From: Burkholderiales bacterium
GTDB lineage: Bacteria; Pseudomonadota; Gammaproteobacteria; Burkholderiales; SG8-41
NCBI GenBank assembly: GCA_022843705.1
Contig: JALHND010000015.1
Span: 1-39,154, forward strand
Direction: 5' to 3'
Length of the DNA: 39,154 nt
Below, piece by piece: positions 16,375-25,023 of this stretch. A program made the translations under genes and the position numbers. The notes under the pieces are model-generated. The model had not been told where the DNA came from. It did no database searches and saw only the letters and a program-made list of their open reading frames with translations. Within the stretch, counting starts at the first letter, position 1; each line of letters starts with the position of its first letter.

Positions 16375-17790
16375 ATGGTTTCTCCGCGCACCCTGTTTGA
16401 CAAGATCTGGGACAGCCACGTCATCACCGAGCGCCCCGGCGGTGATGCGCTGCTGCATATCGACCGCAATTTCGTGCACGAAGGCTCCTTTCACGCCTTC
16501 GGCGCGCTGGCCAAGGAAGGCCGCAAGGTACGCAAACCGCGGCAGAATTTCGCGGTCGCGGATCACTACGTGCCGACCGTCGGTCGCGAACGCGGCCTCG
16601 ACGCCACCGAGGATGCCGATGCGCGGCACATGATCCAGCTGCTCGAGGAAAATTGCCGCATCAACAACGTCGCCCATTTCGGCATGGACGACGAGCGCCA
16701 GGGCATCGTCCACGTGATCGGCCCCGAACTCGGCATCACCCAGCCGGGACTGACCATCACCTGCGGCGATTCGCACACCTCCACCCACGGCGCGCTCGGC
16801 GCCTATGCCTTCGGCACCGGTGCCTCGCAGCTGAAGCAGATCCTGGCCACGCAGTGCCTGTGGCTGAAAAAACCGAAAACGCTGCGCGTGACCGTCAACG
16901 GCCGCCTCGCTCCGGGCGTCACCGGCAAGGATGTGGTGCTGGCGATCATCGCGAAAATCGGCACCGCCGGCGCCACCGGCCATGTCATCGAGTTCGCCGG
17001 ACCGGCGATCCGCGGCCTGACCATCGAGGGCCGGCTGACGGTGTGCAACATGGCGATCGAGGCCGGCGGCCGCGCCGGCATGATCGCGCCGGACGACGCG
17101 GTCTACGAATACCTGCACGGCCGCGAATACGCGCCCAAGGGCGCCGACTGGGAACGCGCGCTGGCGCAGTGGCGCGCGCTGCCGAGCGACGAGGGCGCGC
17201 GTTTCGACCGCGAAGTGACGCTCGACGGCTCCGCGCTGGAACCGATGCTGACCTGGGGCACCAGCCCGGAGGAAGCGCTGCCGGTGTCCGGCCGCATTCC
17301 CGACCCGCAGTCGCTGGGCGACGCCGACAAACGCGCCCACGCCCTGCAGGCGCTGGCCTATATGGACCTCAAGCCCGGCATGGCGCTGACCGACATCCGC
17401 ATCGACCGCGCCTTCATCGGCAGCTGCACCAACGGCCGCATCGAGGACCTGCGTGCCGCCGCCGCGGTGCTGAAGGGCCGCAAGTCGATGATCCCGGCCT
17501 GGATTTCGCCGGGCTCGACCACACTGAAGGCGCAGGCCGAGGCCGAAGGCCTGCACCGCATCTTCCTCGATGCCGGCGTCGAATGGCGCGCCTCGGGCTG
17601 CTCGAGCTGCGCGGCGATGAACGGCGACAAGGTGCCGCCGGGCCTGCGTTGCGCATCAACCTCCAACCGCAACTTCGAAGGCCGCCAGGGCAAGGGCGCG
17701 CGCACCCACCTGATGAGCCCGGCGATGGCCGCCGCGGCGATGGTCACCGGCCGCGTCACCGATGTGCGGCAACTGCTCGCGGGACACTGA
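16375..17790 (+). CDS. 3-isopropylmalate dehydratase large-subunit family protein (LeuC-like hydro-lyase)
   Basis: Aconitase-superfamily large subunit, 471 residues, with a [4Fe-4S] site formed by C351 (GSCTNGR), C409 and C412 (GCSSC), close to E. coli LeuC C347/C407/C410. Other conserved parts are LFDKIWDSHV, IDRNFVHEGSF, TITCGDSHTSTHGA and the GTGASQ loop. Differences from biosynthetic LeuC include GCSSCAAMNGD where LeuC has GCSMCLxMN. No leuA or leuB is present, while a C-C lyase precedes it. I therefore read it as a paralogue acting on another hydroxyacid, for example a dimethylmaleate hydratase-like enzyme. Leucine synthesis cannot be excluded. It works as a heterodimer with the next gene, one base away. 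Confidence 0.88.
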   Translation: MVSPRTLFDKIWDSHVITERPGGDALLHIDRNFVHEGSFHAFGALAKEGRKVRKPRQNFAVADHYVPTVGRERGLDATEDADARHMIQLLEENCRINNVAHFGMDDERQGIVHVIGPELGITQPGLTITCGDSHTSTHGALGAYAFGTGASQLKQILATQCLWLKKPKTLRVTVNGRLAPGVTGKDVVLAIIAKIGTAGATGHVIEFAGPAIRGLTIEGRLTVCNMAIEAGGRAGMIAPDDAVYEYLHGREYAPKGADWERALAQWRALPSDEGARFDREVTLDGSALEPMLTWGTSPEEALPVSGRIPDPQSLGDADKRAHALQALAYMDLKPGMALTDIRIDRAFIGSCTNGRIEDLRAAAAVLKGRKSMIPAWISPGSTTLKAQAEAEGLHRIFLDAGVEWRASGCSSCAAMNGDKVPPGLRCASTSNRNFEGRQGKGARTHLMSPAMAAAAMVTGRVTDVRQLLAGH

Positions 17791-17791
17791 C

Positions 17792-18406
17792 ATGAAACCC
17801 TTCACCACGCTCACCGCCATCGCCGCGCCGCTGGACATGGCAAACGTCGACACCGACCGCATCATCCCGGTGCGTTTCCTGCGCAAGCTGCGCAACGAGA
17901 AAGCCGGTTACGATCCCTACCTGTTCCACGACATGCGTTTCGACAACAACGGCAACGAGATTGCGGATTTCGTGCTCAATCGCCCGGCGTACCGCAAGGC
18001 CGGCATCCTCGTCGCCGGCGCCAACTTCGGTTGCGGCTCGTCGCGCGAGGGGGCGGTCTATGCGCTGCTCGACTACGGCATCCAGGCCGTGATCGCGCCC
18101 TCCTTCGGCGACATCCATTACGCCAACGAGCTGCAGAACGGCATGCTGCCGGTGACGCTGCCCGAGGAGATCTGCCGCGGCCTGCGCGGCCAGCTGCAGG
18201 CGCAGCCCGGCGCGACACTGGCGATCGACCTGCCGGCGCAGACGGTCACCGACACCGAGGGCACGGCACATCCCTTCATGATCGACCCGGTGTACAAGGA
18301 GCGCCTGCTGAAGGGACTGGACGACATCGGCCTCGTCCTCGAAAACACGCCGGTGATCGAATCCTTCGAAACCCGCTACCACGGCGAACGGCCCTGGCTC
18401 GCCTGA
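17792..18406 (+). CDS. 3-isopropylmalate dehydratase small-subunit family protein (LeuD-like)
   Basis: Swivelling small subunit of the same hydro-lyase, 204 residues from the ATG at 17792, one base after the large-subunit stop. It has the conserved NVDTDRIIPVRFL, the FGCGSSRE substrate-binding loop and IAPSFGDI. In typical LeuD the loop continues SREHAPWAL; here it is SREGAVYAL, and the segment between the first two motifs is shorter. These changes support a paralogue with a different substrate from isopropylmalate. Together with the upstream lyase it would hydrate an unsaturated diacid and cleave the product. Confidence 0.87.
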   Translation: MKPFTTLTAIAAPLDMANVDTDRIIPVRFLRKLRNEKAGYDPYLFHDMRFDNNGNEIADFVLNRPAYRKAGILVAGANFGCGSSREGAVYALLDYGIQAVIAPSFGDIHYANELQNGMLPVTLPEEICRGLRGQLQAQPGATLAIDLPAQTVTDTEGTAHPFMIDPVYKERLLKGLDDIGLVLENTPVIESFETRYHGERPWLA

Positions 18407-18433
18407 GCCCGGACACCTGATTCCGGAGCCCCC

Positions 18434-19399
18434 ATGCTGGTCAACAGTGTTGCCTACAAGGACGGCAAAAAAGTCGCCGATGTCGCGCAGGAGGAAATCC
18501 ACACCTGGCTCGCGCGCAACGACGGCATCCTGTGGGTGGCCGTGCGCGACCCCGAACCCCACGAGCTCGAGAAACTGGAAGAGCAGTTCGACCTGCATCC
18601 GCTGGCGGTGGAGGATGCCCGCCACGGCCACCAGCGGCCGAAATTCGAGGAATACGGCGACTCGCTGTTTTTCGTGCTGCACATGCTGGAGCCGGACGGC
18701 GACGACCTGCACGTCGGCGAAGTCGACATTTTTGTCGCCCGCAACTATGTGCTGTCGGTGCGCAGCCGCAGTGAGCGCAATTTCCAGGACGTGCGCGCCC
18801 GCTGCGAGCGCGAACCCGAACTGATGCAGCACGGCACCGGTTACATCCTCTACGCGCTGATGGATGCGGTGGTCGACCGCTACTTCCCGATCCTCGATGA
18901 CATCGAGACCCGCCTCGAAACCATCGAGGACCAGATCTTCGCCGGCACTTCGCCGCGCGCCAACATCGAGGCGCTCTACGACCTGAAGCAGAAGCTGGTG
19001 ACGCTGAAACACGCCACCGCGCCGCTGCACGAGGCCGTCAGCAAGCTGCACGGCGGACGGGTGCCGCAGCTGTGCGCGGGACTGGGCGAGTATTTCCGCG
19101 ACGTGGCCGACCACCTCGGCCGCATCAACCAGAGCATCGATGCCGCGCGCGAGATGATCACCACCGCGATCTCGGTCAACCTGTCGCTGATCACGCTGCA
19201 GGAGAACGAGGTCACCAAGCGGCTCGCCGGTTATGCCGCACTGGTCGCGGTGCCGACACTGATCGCCGGCATCTACGGCATGAACTTCCAGCACATGCCG
19301 GAACTGGGCTGGGTCTGGGGTTATCCGCTGGCGATCAGCGCGATGGTCATCATCGACGGTTACCTGTTCTGGCGCTTCCGCAAGGCCAAGTGGCTGTAA
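18434..19399 (+). CDS. corA: Magnesium/cobalt transporter CorA
   Basis: Inner-membrane pentameric Mg2+/Co2+ channel, 321 residues. The long cytoplasmic domain includes HPLAVEDARHGHQRPKFEEY. The first transmembrane helix ends in the diagnostic YGMNF pore motif, followed by the periplasmic loop HMPELGWVWGYP and the second helix, with a basic C-terminus (FRKAKWL). It starts 27 bases after the LeuD-like stop and overlaps the next gene by 10 bases, so it may be read from the same transcript as the catabolic genes or from a promoter I cannot see. Confidence 0.95.
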   Translation: MLVNSVAYKDGKKVADVAQEEIHTWLARNDGILWVAVRDPEPHELEKLEEQFDLHPLAVEDARHGHQRPKFEEYGDSLFFVLHMLEPDGDDLHVGEVDIFVARNYVLSVRSRSERNFQDVRARCEREPELMQHGTGYILYALMDAVVDRYFPILDDIETRLETIEDQIFAGTSPRANIEALYDLKQKLVTLKHATAPLHEAVSKLHGGRVPQLCAGLGEYFRDVADHLGRINQSIDAAREMITTAISVNLSLITLQENEVTKRLAGYAALVAVPTLIAGIYGMNFQHMPELGWVWGYPLAISAMVIIDGYLFWRFRKAKWL

Positions 19400-20616
19400 G
19401 CGCCGCGGTCATCGGCGGCGGCCCGGCCGGACTGATGGCCGCGGAAACCCTGCTCGCCGGCGGCATCGAAGTCGATCTCTATGACAGGATGCCTTCCGTC
19501 GGGCGCAAGTTCCTGCTCGCCGGCAGGGGCGGCCTCAACATCACCCATGCCGAAGCGCCGGAAAAATTCCTGACGCGTTACGGCGCGCGCGCAACACAGC
19601 TTGAAAAAATGCTGGCCGGTTTCGGCGCCGCGCAGTTGCGCGACTGGGTCCACGGCCTCGGCGTTGAGACTTTCGTCGGCACTTCGCAGCGGGTGTTCCC
19701 GAAGGAAATGAAGGCCGCACCGCTGCTGCGCGCCTGGCTGCAGCGCCTGCGCGCGGCCGGACTGCGCATCCATGTGCGCCATCGCTGGCTGGGCTGGAGC
19801 GAAGACGGCGGCCTGCGCTTCGCGACACCGCAAGGTGAAATCACTGCGCATCCGCGCTGCACGGTACTCGCGCCGGGCGGCGGCAGCTGGGCACGACTGG
19901 GTTCCGACGGCGCCTGGGTGCCGCTGCTGGAAGCCCGGGGGGTTGTGGTCGCACCGCTGAAACCGGCGAACTGCGGCTTTGAAGCCGGGTGGACCCCCCA
20001 CTTCCGCGAGCGCTTTGCCGGACAGCCGGTGAAAGCCGTCACCGCCTTGTTCAGCGATGCCACGGGCAGGCAACACCGGCGCCAGGGTGAATTGCTGGTC
20101 AGCGAGTACGGCATCGAAGGCAGCCTGGTCTACGCGCTGTCGACACCGCTGCGCGACACCCTCGCGGCGCAGGGCAGCGTCACGCTGCTGCTCGATTTGC
20201 TGCCCGACCACGACGCGGCGCGTGTCGTCGCCGCGGTCAGCCACCCGCGCGGCTCGCGCTCACTCAGCAGCCACCTGCAAAGCCGGCTCGGCATCAAGGA
20301 CGTCAAGGCGGGACTGCTGCGCGAAGCGCTGTCGGCGGAGGAAATGAACCATCCGGCAAAACTGGCCGCCACGATCAAGGCGCTGCCGCTGAGACTCACT
20401 GCGCCGCGTCCGCTCGACGAGGCGATCAGCAGCGCCGGGGGAGTGTCCTTCGACGCACTGGATGAACAGTTGATGCTGAAAGCGCTACCCGGCGTGTTCT
20501 GCGCCGGTGAAATGCTCGACTGGGAAGCGCCGACCGGGGGTTATCTGCTGACGGCCTGTTTTGCGACGGGGCGGGCTGCGGGACTGGGCATGCTCGACTG
20601 GCTGCGCAGCCGCTGA
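19390..20616 (+). CDS. TIGR03862-like flavoprotein (HI0933/BaiN family NAD(P)/FAD-dependent oxidoreductase)
   Basis: FAD-binding protein, 408 residues. The N-terminal dinucleotide fold VIGGGPAGLMAAE is followed by GRKFLLAGRGGLNITHAE, typical of the HI0933/YhiN family. The C-terminal FAD motif is GVFCAGEMLDWEAPTGGYLLTACFATGRAAG. The only suitable start is GTG at 19390, inside the last codons of corA (10-base overlap), immediately before the beta-strand AVSAAVIGGG. Physiological substrate unknown. It converges on the diguanylate cyclase gene with 9 bases between stops. Confidence 0.88.
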   Translation: MAVSAAVIGGGPAGLMAAETLLAGGIEVDLYDRMPSVGRKFLLAGRGGLNITHAEAPEKFLTRYGARATQLEKMLAGFGAAQLRDWVHGLGVETFVGTSQRVFPKEMKAAPLLRAWLQRLRAAGLRIHVRHRWLGWSEDGGLRFATPQGEITAHPRCTVLAPGGGSWARLGSDGAWVPLLEARGVVVAPLKPANCGFEAGWTPHFRERFAGQPVKAVTALFSDATGRQHRRQGELLVSEYGIEGSLVYALSTPLRDTLAAQGSVTLLLDLLPDHDAARVVAAVSHPRGSRSLSSHLQSRLGIKDVKAGLLREALSAEEMNHPAKLAATIKALPLRLTAPRPLDEAISSAGGVSFDALDEQLMLKALPGVFCAGEMLDWEAPTGGYLLTACFATGRAAGLGMLDWLRSR

Positions 20617-20625
20617 GTCCGTAAT

Positions 20626-21711
20626 TCAGGATGCCGCATCGGCGGCATGCACCACCCGGTTGCGCCCGCCGCGTTTGGCGGCATAAAGCGCCGCGTCCGC
20701 CGCGCGCAGCAAGGACTCCCGGTCCCTGATGCTGCCGCCGAAGCTTGCAACTCCGGCACTGATGGTGACCTTGCGCTCGGGAAACGCGGTGGCCTCGACT
20801 GCCGCACGAATCTGTTCGGCGACCCTGCGCGCGCTGTCACGCCCTGTCGTGGTCAGCAGGATGGCAAACTCCTCGCCGCCGTAACGCGCGACGAAATCGC
20901 TGGCGCGGGTCCGGCGGCGCAGCACCTGGGCCAGCATCTGCAGCACGACGTCGCCGGCGGGATGCCCCCAGGCATCGTTGTACTGCTTGAAGTGATCCAC
21001 GTCGGCCAGCATCAGCGACAGCGCAGCGCCATGGCGCTGCGCACGGGCGATCTCCTCATCCAGGCGCTGATCCAGCGCGGCACGATTGCCGATCCGGGTC
21101 AGCGCATCGGTCAGGCTCGCCCGCTGCAATTCGCTGTTTTCCTGCGCCAGCTGTTTCTGGTAATCCTCCAGCTGTGACAGGTAAACCTCGTGGTTGGCCA
21201 GCTCTTCGCGCAGTTCCCGCGCCGTCCGGTGCAATTCAAGCTGGGCCACGACCTGGCGCGACAGGGCTTCGAGGGCGGCAACACGTTCCTCGTCCATTTG
21301 ACGGGGTTGCGAATCGATCACGCACAGCGTGCCCAGGGCCTGCCCTTCAGGTGTCACCAGCGGCGCGCCCGCATAGAACCGTATGGCGGGACCCCCGGTC
21401 ACCAGGGGATTGTCTGCAAAACGCCGGTCCAGCGTGGCATCGGGCACGACCAGTGTGTCGCCGGGATGCAGGATGGCATGGGCGCAGAAGGCGGCATCCC
21501 TCGGGGTTTCGGTGGCTTCCAGGCCGACTTTGGACTTGAACCACTGGCGGTCACTGTCGATCAGGCTGATCAGCGCGATCGGTGTACCTGCAATGTAAGC
21601 GGCGAGCCGGGTCAGGTCATCGTAGGCCTGCTCGGCCCCGGTGTCGAGGATGCCATAGCGCTGCAGCGCCGCGAGGCGTTCCGCCTCGTTCGCAGGAAGG
21701 TCGGCCTTCAC
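20626..21711 (-). CDS. GAF domain-containing diguanylate cyclase
   Basis: Cytosolic signalling enzyme that makes cyclic di-GMP from two GTP. It has 361 residues and no membrane segment. A GAF domain (about 20-160; ICVIDS-like [12 protein letters not shown]) is followed by a short coiled coil (about 160-195) and the GGDEF domain (about 196-355). The active site is GGEEF (278-282). The I-site RxxD (R269-D272) is exactly five residues upstream, so product inhibition is likely. The GAF domain would sense a small ligand or redox state. The start is a GTG at 21711, with AGG a few bases upstream. It shares the strand with dapE but no functional link is evident. Confidence 0.93.
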   Translation of the reverse strand: MKADLPANEAERLAALQRYGILDTGAEQAYDDLTRLAAYIAGTPIALISLIDSDRQWFKSKVGLEATETPRDAAFCAHAILHPGDTLVVPDATLDRRFADNPLVTGGPAIRFYAGAPLVTPEGQALGTLCVIDSQPRQMDEERVAALEALSRQVVAQLELHRTARELREELANHEVYLSQLEDYQKQLAQENSELQRASLTDALTRIGNRAALDQRLDEEIARAQRHGAALSLMLADVDHFKQYNDAWGHPAGDVVLQMLAQVLRRRTRASDFVARYGGEEFAILLTTTGRDSARRVAEQIRAAVEATAFPERKVTISAGVASFGGSIRDRESLLRAADAALYAAKRGGRNRVVHAADAAS

Positions 21712-21769
21712 CGGAAACCTGTGCGCAGTCTGTTCATGCGGTTCACCCTATCAGACCCGGGCGCAACTG

Positions 21770-22903
21770 TCATGACCGCAGCAGGATCTCCAGGATGCGC
21801 CGGTAGATTTTTTCCAGCGGCTCGATTTCCGCGACCGGCAGGCATTCGTTGACCTTGTGGATGGTGGCATTGGTCGGGCCGAACTCGACCACCTGCGGGC
21901 AGATGTCGGCGATGAAACGGCCGTCGGAAGTGCCGCCGGTGGTCGACAGCTCGGTATCGACACCGGTGACTTCCCGGATCGCCTGCGCCACCGCGGCCAC
22001 CAGGTCGCCCTTCGGCGTCAGGAAAGGCCGGCCGTCGAGCCGCCATTCGAGGTCGTATTTCAGGTCATGCTTGTCGAGTATGCCGTGGACCCGGGTCTGC
22101 AGCGACTCAACGGTGCTGGCGGTGGAAAAACGGAAATTGAACTGCACCCGCGCGGTGCCGGGAATGACGTTGTTGGCGCCGGTGCCGGCGTTGAAATTGG
22201 AAATCTGCCAGGTGGTCGGCGGGAAGTATTCGTTGCCGCGATCCCATTCGGCGGCGGCCAGTTCGGCGATCGCCGGCGCGACCTCGTGGATCGGGTTGCG
22301 CGCCATCTGCGGATAGGCGACATGGCCCTGCACGCCCTCGACGGTGAGGATGCCGGTCAGCGATCCGCGGCGGCCGTTCTTGATGGTGTCGCCGAGCTGC
22401 TTGACCGAGGTCGGTTCACCGACGATGCAGTAATCGAGTTTTTCGCCGCGCCTTGCCAGCGCCTCGACCACCTTCACGGTACCGTCGGTGGCCGGACCCT
22501 CCTCGTCGGAAGTGAACATCACCGCAATCGAGCCCGGGTGGTCGGGATTGGCGCGCACGAATTCGCGGATCGCGACGACAAAGGCGGCGATCGAGGTTTT
22601 CATGTCGGAGGCGCCGCGGCCGTACAACACGCCATCGCGGATGGTCGGCGTGAAGGGATCAATGCCCCAGTTCTCGACCGGACCGGTGGGCACGACATCG
22701 GTGTGTCCCGCGAAGCAGACCAGCGGCGCGGCGCGGCCGCGGCGTGCCCACAGGTTGGTGGTGCCGTTGCTGGCGATGATTTCGCAGTCGAAGCCCAGCG
22801 GCTTCAACTGCGCCATCACCAGATCAAGGCAGCCGGCGTCTTCGGGCGACACGGAATGGCGCGTGATCAGCTGCTGCGTGAGTTCCAGGGTATTGATTTC
22901 CAT
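21770..22903 (-). CDS. dapE: Succinyl-diaminopimelate desuccinylase DapE
   Basis: Dinuclear zinc hydrolase that removes succinate from N-succinyl-LL-diaminopimelate in lysine and peptidoglycan synthesis. From the ATG at 22903 it is 377 residues, the normal length. Catalytic and metal residues fall at the family positions: H67 and D69 ([11 protein letters not shown]), D100 (GRGASDMK), and E134 and E135 ([12 protein letters not shown]). GEPTS and GGTSDGRF follow, with the final ligand His in the C-terminal HKVNECLP. A longer frame to 22951 has no better start. Confidence 0.97.
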   Translation of the reverse strand: MEINTLELTQQLITRHSVSPEDAGCLDLVMAQLKPLGFDCEIIASNGTTNLWARRGRAAPLVCFAGHTDVVPTGPVENWGIDPFTPTIRDGVLYGRGASDMKTSIAAFVVAIREFVRANPDHPGSIAVMFTSDEEGPATDGTVKVVEALARRGEKLDYCIVGEPTSVKQLGDTIKNGRRGSLTGILTVEGVQGHVAYPQMARNPIHEVAPAIAELAAAEWDRGNEYFPPTTWQISNFNAGTGANNVIPGTARVQFNFRFSTASTVESLQTRVHGILDKHDLKYDLEWRLDGRPFLTPKGDLVAAVAQAIREVTGVDTELSTTGGTSDGRFIADICPQVVEFGPTNATIHKVNECLPVAEIEPLEKIYRRILEILLRS

Positions 22904-22967
22904 CGAATGGACTTCCAAGGGTGGATGTTGCACTGCAGTCATGCCCTGCATGTTAACAAAGAGCGGT

Positions 22968-22973
22968 TAAAAT
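22968..22973 (+). promoter_or_regulatory. -10 box before the 2-hydroxyacid dehydrogenase gene
   Basis: TAAAAT in the gap between the divergent dapE and dehydrogenase genes, 40 bases before the ATG at 23013. No convincing -35 is visible. Confidence 0.4.
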
Positions 22974-23012
22974 CTCCCTTCTCACGTAGCCGCGTCCTGC
23001 ACGTCCCTCGCA

Positions 23013-24011
23013 ATGACAACCCTGCTGGTTTCACACCCACTGCATGCCGCACGCGGCGCCGATCTGGCCCGGCGCGCGCAACAGCTCGGCATCGCGCTGG
23101 AGCAGATCGTGCTGCCGGCCGACCCCGAGGGCCGGCTGGCTGACGCCGACCTCGCGCGGCTGGAGCTGGCCTTTTTTTCATCCGACATTTTCCCGGTGAA
23201 TTCGCGGCAGTTTTTTTCGACCGTGCGCAAGGCGCCCGCGCTGAAATGGCTGCATGTGTTCAATGCCGGCGTCGATCATCCGGTATTCACCGAGCTGCTC
23301 CAGCGCGGCGTGCGCCTGAGCACTTCCGCAGGCTCCACCGCGGTGCCGATTGCCCAGACCGCCATCACCGGGCTGCTGATGCTCGCGCGCAATGTCCCGC
23401 GCTGGCTGCACGGCCAGCAGGAGCGCCGCTGGGATCCGATGCGGCCGCCGGATTTCCCGCGTGATCTCGTCGGCCAGACCGTGCTGATCTACGGACTGGG
23501 CAGCATCGGACGCGAAATTGCCCGGCTGGCGCGGGTGCTGGGCCTCAGGGTCATCGGCATTCGCCGCAGCCCGGCGCAGCCCGGTGATCCGGTTGACGAG
23601 CTGCATCCGCCCGGGCAACTGGCGGCCCTGCTGCCGCGCGCCGACTGGCTGGTCCTCGCCGCGCCACTGACCGCGGACACGCGCGGCCTGATCGACGCGG
23701 CCATGCTCGCGCGCCTGCCCGCAGGGGCGCACATCATCAATGTTGCGCGCGGCGAGATCATCGACGAAACTGCGCTGGTCGCGGCACTGCGCGACGGCCG
23801 GCTCGGCGGCGCCTATCTCGATGTATTCGCGAAAGAGCCGCTGGCTGCGGAATCACCGCTGTGGGCGCTGCCCAACGTGCTGGTTTCACCGCACAATTCG
23901 GCGGCAGCGCAGGGCAATGACGGACGGGTGTACGGGATGTTCCTGGCCAACCTCGAACGCTGGCATCTGGGCAAACCGCTCGACAACGAGGTGCGCGCAG
24001 TCGCACCCTGA
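23013..24011 (+). CDS. D-2-hydroxyacid dehydrogenase family protein
   Basis: NAD(P)-dependent oxidoreductase interconverting 2-oxoacids and D-2-hydroxyacids, 332 residues. The cofactor motif is GLGSIG within VLIYGLGSIGREIARL. The catalytic triad is present: Arg in NVARGEI, Glu in VFAKEPL and His in SPHNSA. An N-terminal substrate lobe includes FNAGVDHPVF. It is followed 15 bases later by a Bug gene with a strong ribosome site, so it probably forms one transcript with the two Bug genes up to the terminator at 26016 and would act on the imported acid. Confidence 0.9.
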   Translation: MTTLLVSHPLHAARGADLARRAQQLGIALEQIVLPADPEGRLADADLARLELAFFSSDIFPVNSRQFFSTVRKAPALKWLHVFNAGVDHPVFTELLQRGVRLSTSAGSTAVPIAQTAITGLLMLARNVPRWLHGQQERRWDPMRPPDFPRDLVGQTVLIYGLGSIGREIARLARVLGLRVIGIRRSPAQPGDPVDELHPPGQLAALLPRADWLVLAAPLTADTRGLIDAAMLARLPAGAHIINVARGEIIDETALVAALRDGRLGGAYLDVFAKEPLAAESPLWALPNVLVSPHNSAAAQGNDGRVYGMFLANLERWHLGKPLDNEVRAVAP

Positions 24012-24026
24012 ACAAGGAGGAGAAAA

Positions 24027-24992
24027 GTGAAAAAAATCAGCGCTTTATCTGCGGGGCTCGGCCTCTTGCTGGCCACTGCGCCGCTTTATGCCCAGAACTG
24101 GCCGGCACGCACGGTGCGCATCATCGTGCCCTATGCCGCCGGCGGCAACACCGATTACACGGCGCGCACCGTGGCCGCCAAGGTTTCCGAAATGTGGGGC
24201 CAGCAGGTGGTCGTCGACAACCGGCCCGGCGGCGGCACCAACATCGGTTCGGAACTCGCGGCGACCGCCGTACCCGACGGTTATACGCTGTTCATGGGCG
24301 GCGCTTCCAATGCGATCAACATGACGCTGTACGCCAAGCCGCCGTACAACACGGCGCGCGATTTCGCGCCGGTGGTGTGGTGCGTGCAGGGCGCGGCACT
24401 GCTCGCCGCGCATCCCTCGCTGCCGGCAAAAAACGCGAAGGAACTGATTGCGCTGGCCAAGGCGCGTCCCGGACAGCTCAATTACGGCCACGCCGGGCTC
24501 GGCAGCTCCAACCACATGGCCGGCGAGCTGCTCAACTTCATGGCCGGAATCAAGATCGTGCACGTGCCCTACAAAGGCAATGCGCCGTCGATCACCGACG
24601 CCATTTCCGGCAACGTCGAAATGGTGTTCAGCGGCGTGCCGGCGCTGGTGCCGCACGTCAAGTCAGGCCGCCTGCGCGCCATTGCCATCAGCAGCCTGGA
24701 GCGTTTCCCCGCCGTGCCCGAGGTTCCGACCTTCAACGAATCCGGCGTCAAGGGTTACGAGGCCAGCAACTGGTTCGGCCTGATGGCGCCGATCAAGGTG
24801 TCCAAAGACATCATCAACAAGGTGAACACCGACGTGAACAAGGCATTGGCAATGAAGGACGTCCGCGAGAAATTCGATCGTGACGGCCTGATCACCAAGG
24901 GCGGCAGCACCGAGGACTTCGGCAGGTTCATCCGCGCCGAAACCGAAAAGTACGCCAACGTCATCAAGAAAGCCGGCATCAAGCCGCTGTAA
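24027..24992 (+). CDS. Bug/TctC-family substrate-binding protein (4)
   Basis: Periplasmic carboxylate-binding protein, 321 residues, starting at GTG 24027 behind AAGGAGGAG. The signal peptide ends at APLYAQN. Signatures are ARTVRIIVPYAAGGNTDYTAR, VVVDNRPGGGTNIGSE, PDGYTLFMG and HVPYKGNAPSITDAISG. It is paired with a second, more divergent Bug gene 31 bases downstream. Tandem Bug genes behind a 2-hydroxyacid dehydrogenase suggest uptake of hydroxyacids or oxoacids, but the ligand is unknown. Confidence 0.92.
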   Translation: MKKISALSAGLGLLLATAPLYAQNWPARTVRIIVPYAAGGNTDYTARTVAAKVSEMWGQQVVVDNRPGGGTNIGSELAATAVPDGYTLFMGGASNAINMTLYAKPPYNTARDFAPVVWCVQGAALLAAHPSLPAKNAKELIALAKARPGQLNYGHAGLGSSNHMAGELLNFMAGIKIVHVPYKGNAPSITDAISGNVEMVFSGVPALVPHVKSGRLRAIAISSLERFPAVPEVPTFNESGVKGYEASNWFGLMAPIKVSKDIINKVNTDVNKALAMKDVREKFDRDGLITKGGSTEDFGRFIRAETEKYANVIKKAGIKPL

Positions 24993-25023
24993 TCCGCACC
25001 CACAAACCGAGGAGAATCACACC

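Noticed and set aside
16345-17556. Long antisense open frame opposite the LeuC-like gene; similar long ones lie opposite 2605-4011, 18434-19399, dapE and the biotin carboxylase
   Set aside because: The translations are His/Arg/Gly/Ala-rich with no family motifs and lie fully opposite well-recognised genes. They are expected by-products of third-position GC bias.
16375-18406. Biosynthetic leuCD for leucine
   Set aside because: No leuA or leuB is near and both subunits differ at conserved LeuCD motifs. The gene pair follows a C-C lyase. I keep the family name but not the gene symbols.
20631-20648. Hairpin ATGCCGC-ATCG-GCGGCAT near converging stops
   Set aside because: It lies within the last codons of the cyclase gene and has no T-tract, so I do not call it a terminator.
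22980-23016. CGTCCCTCGCAATGAC before the 2-hydroxyacid dehydrogenase, resembling half of a dispersed intergenic repeat
   Set aside because: No complementary arm is present and the end overlaps the start codon. The likeness is too short to call a repeat.
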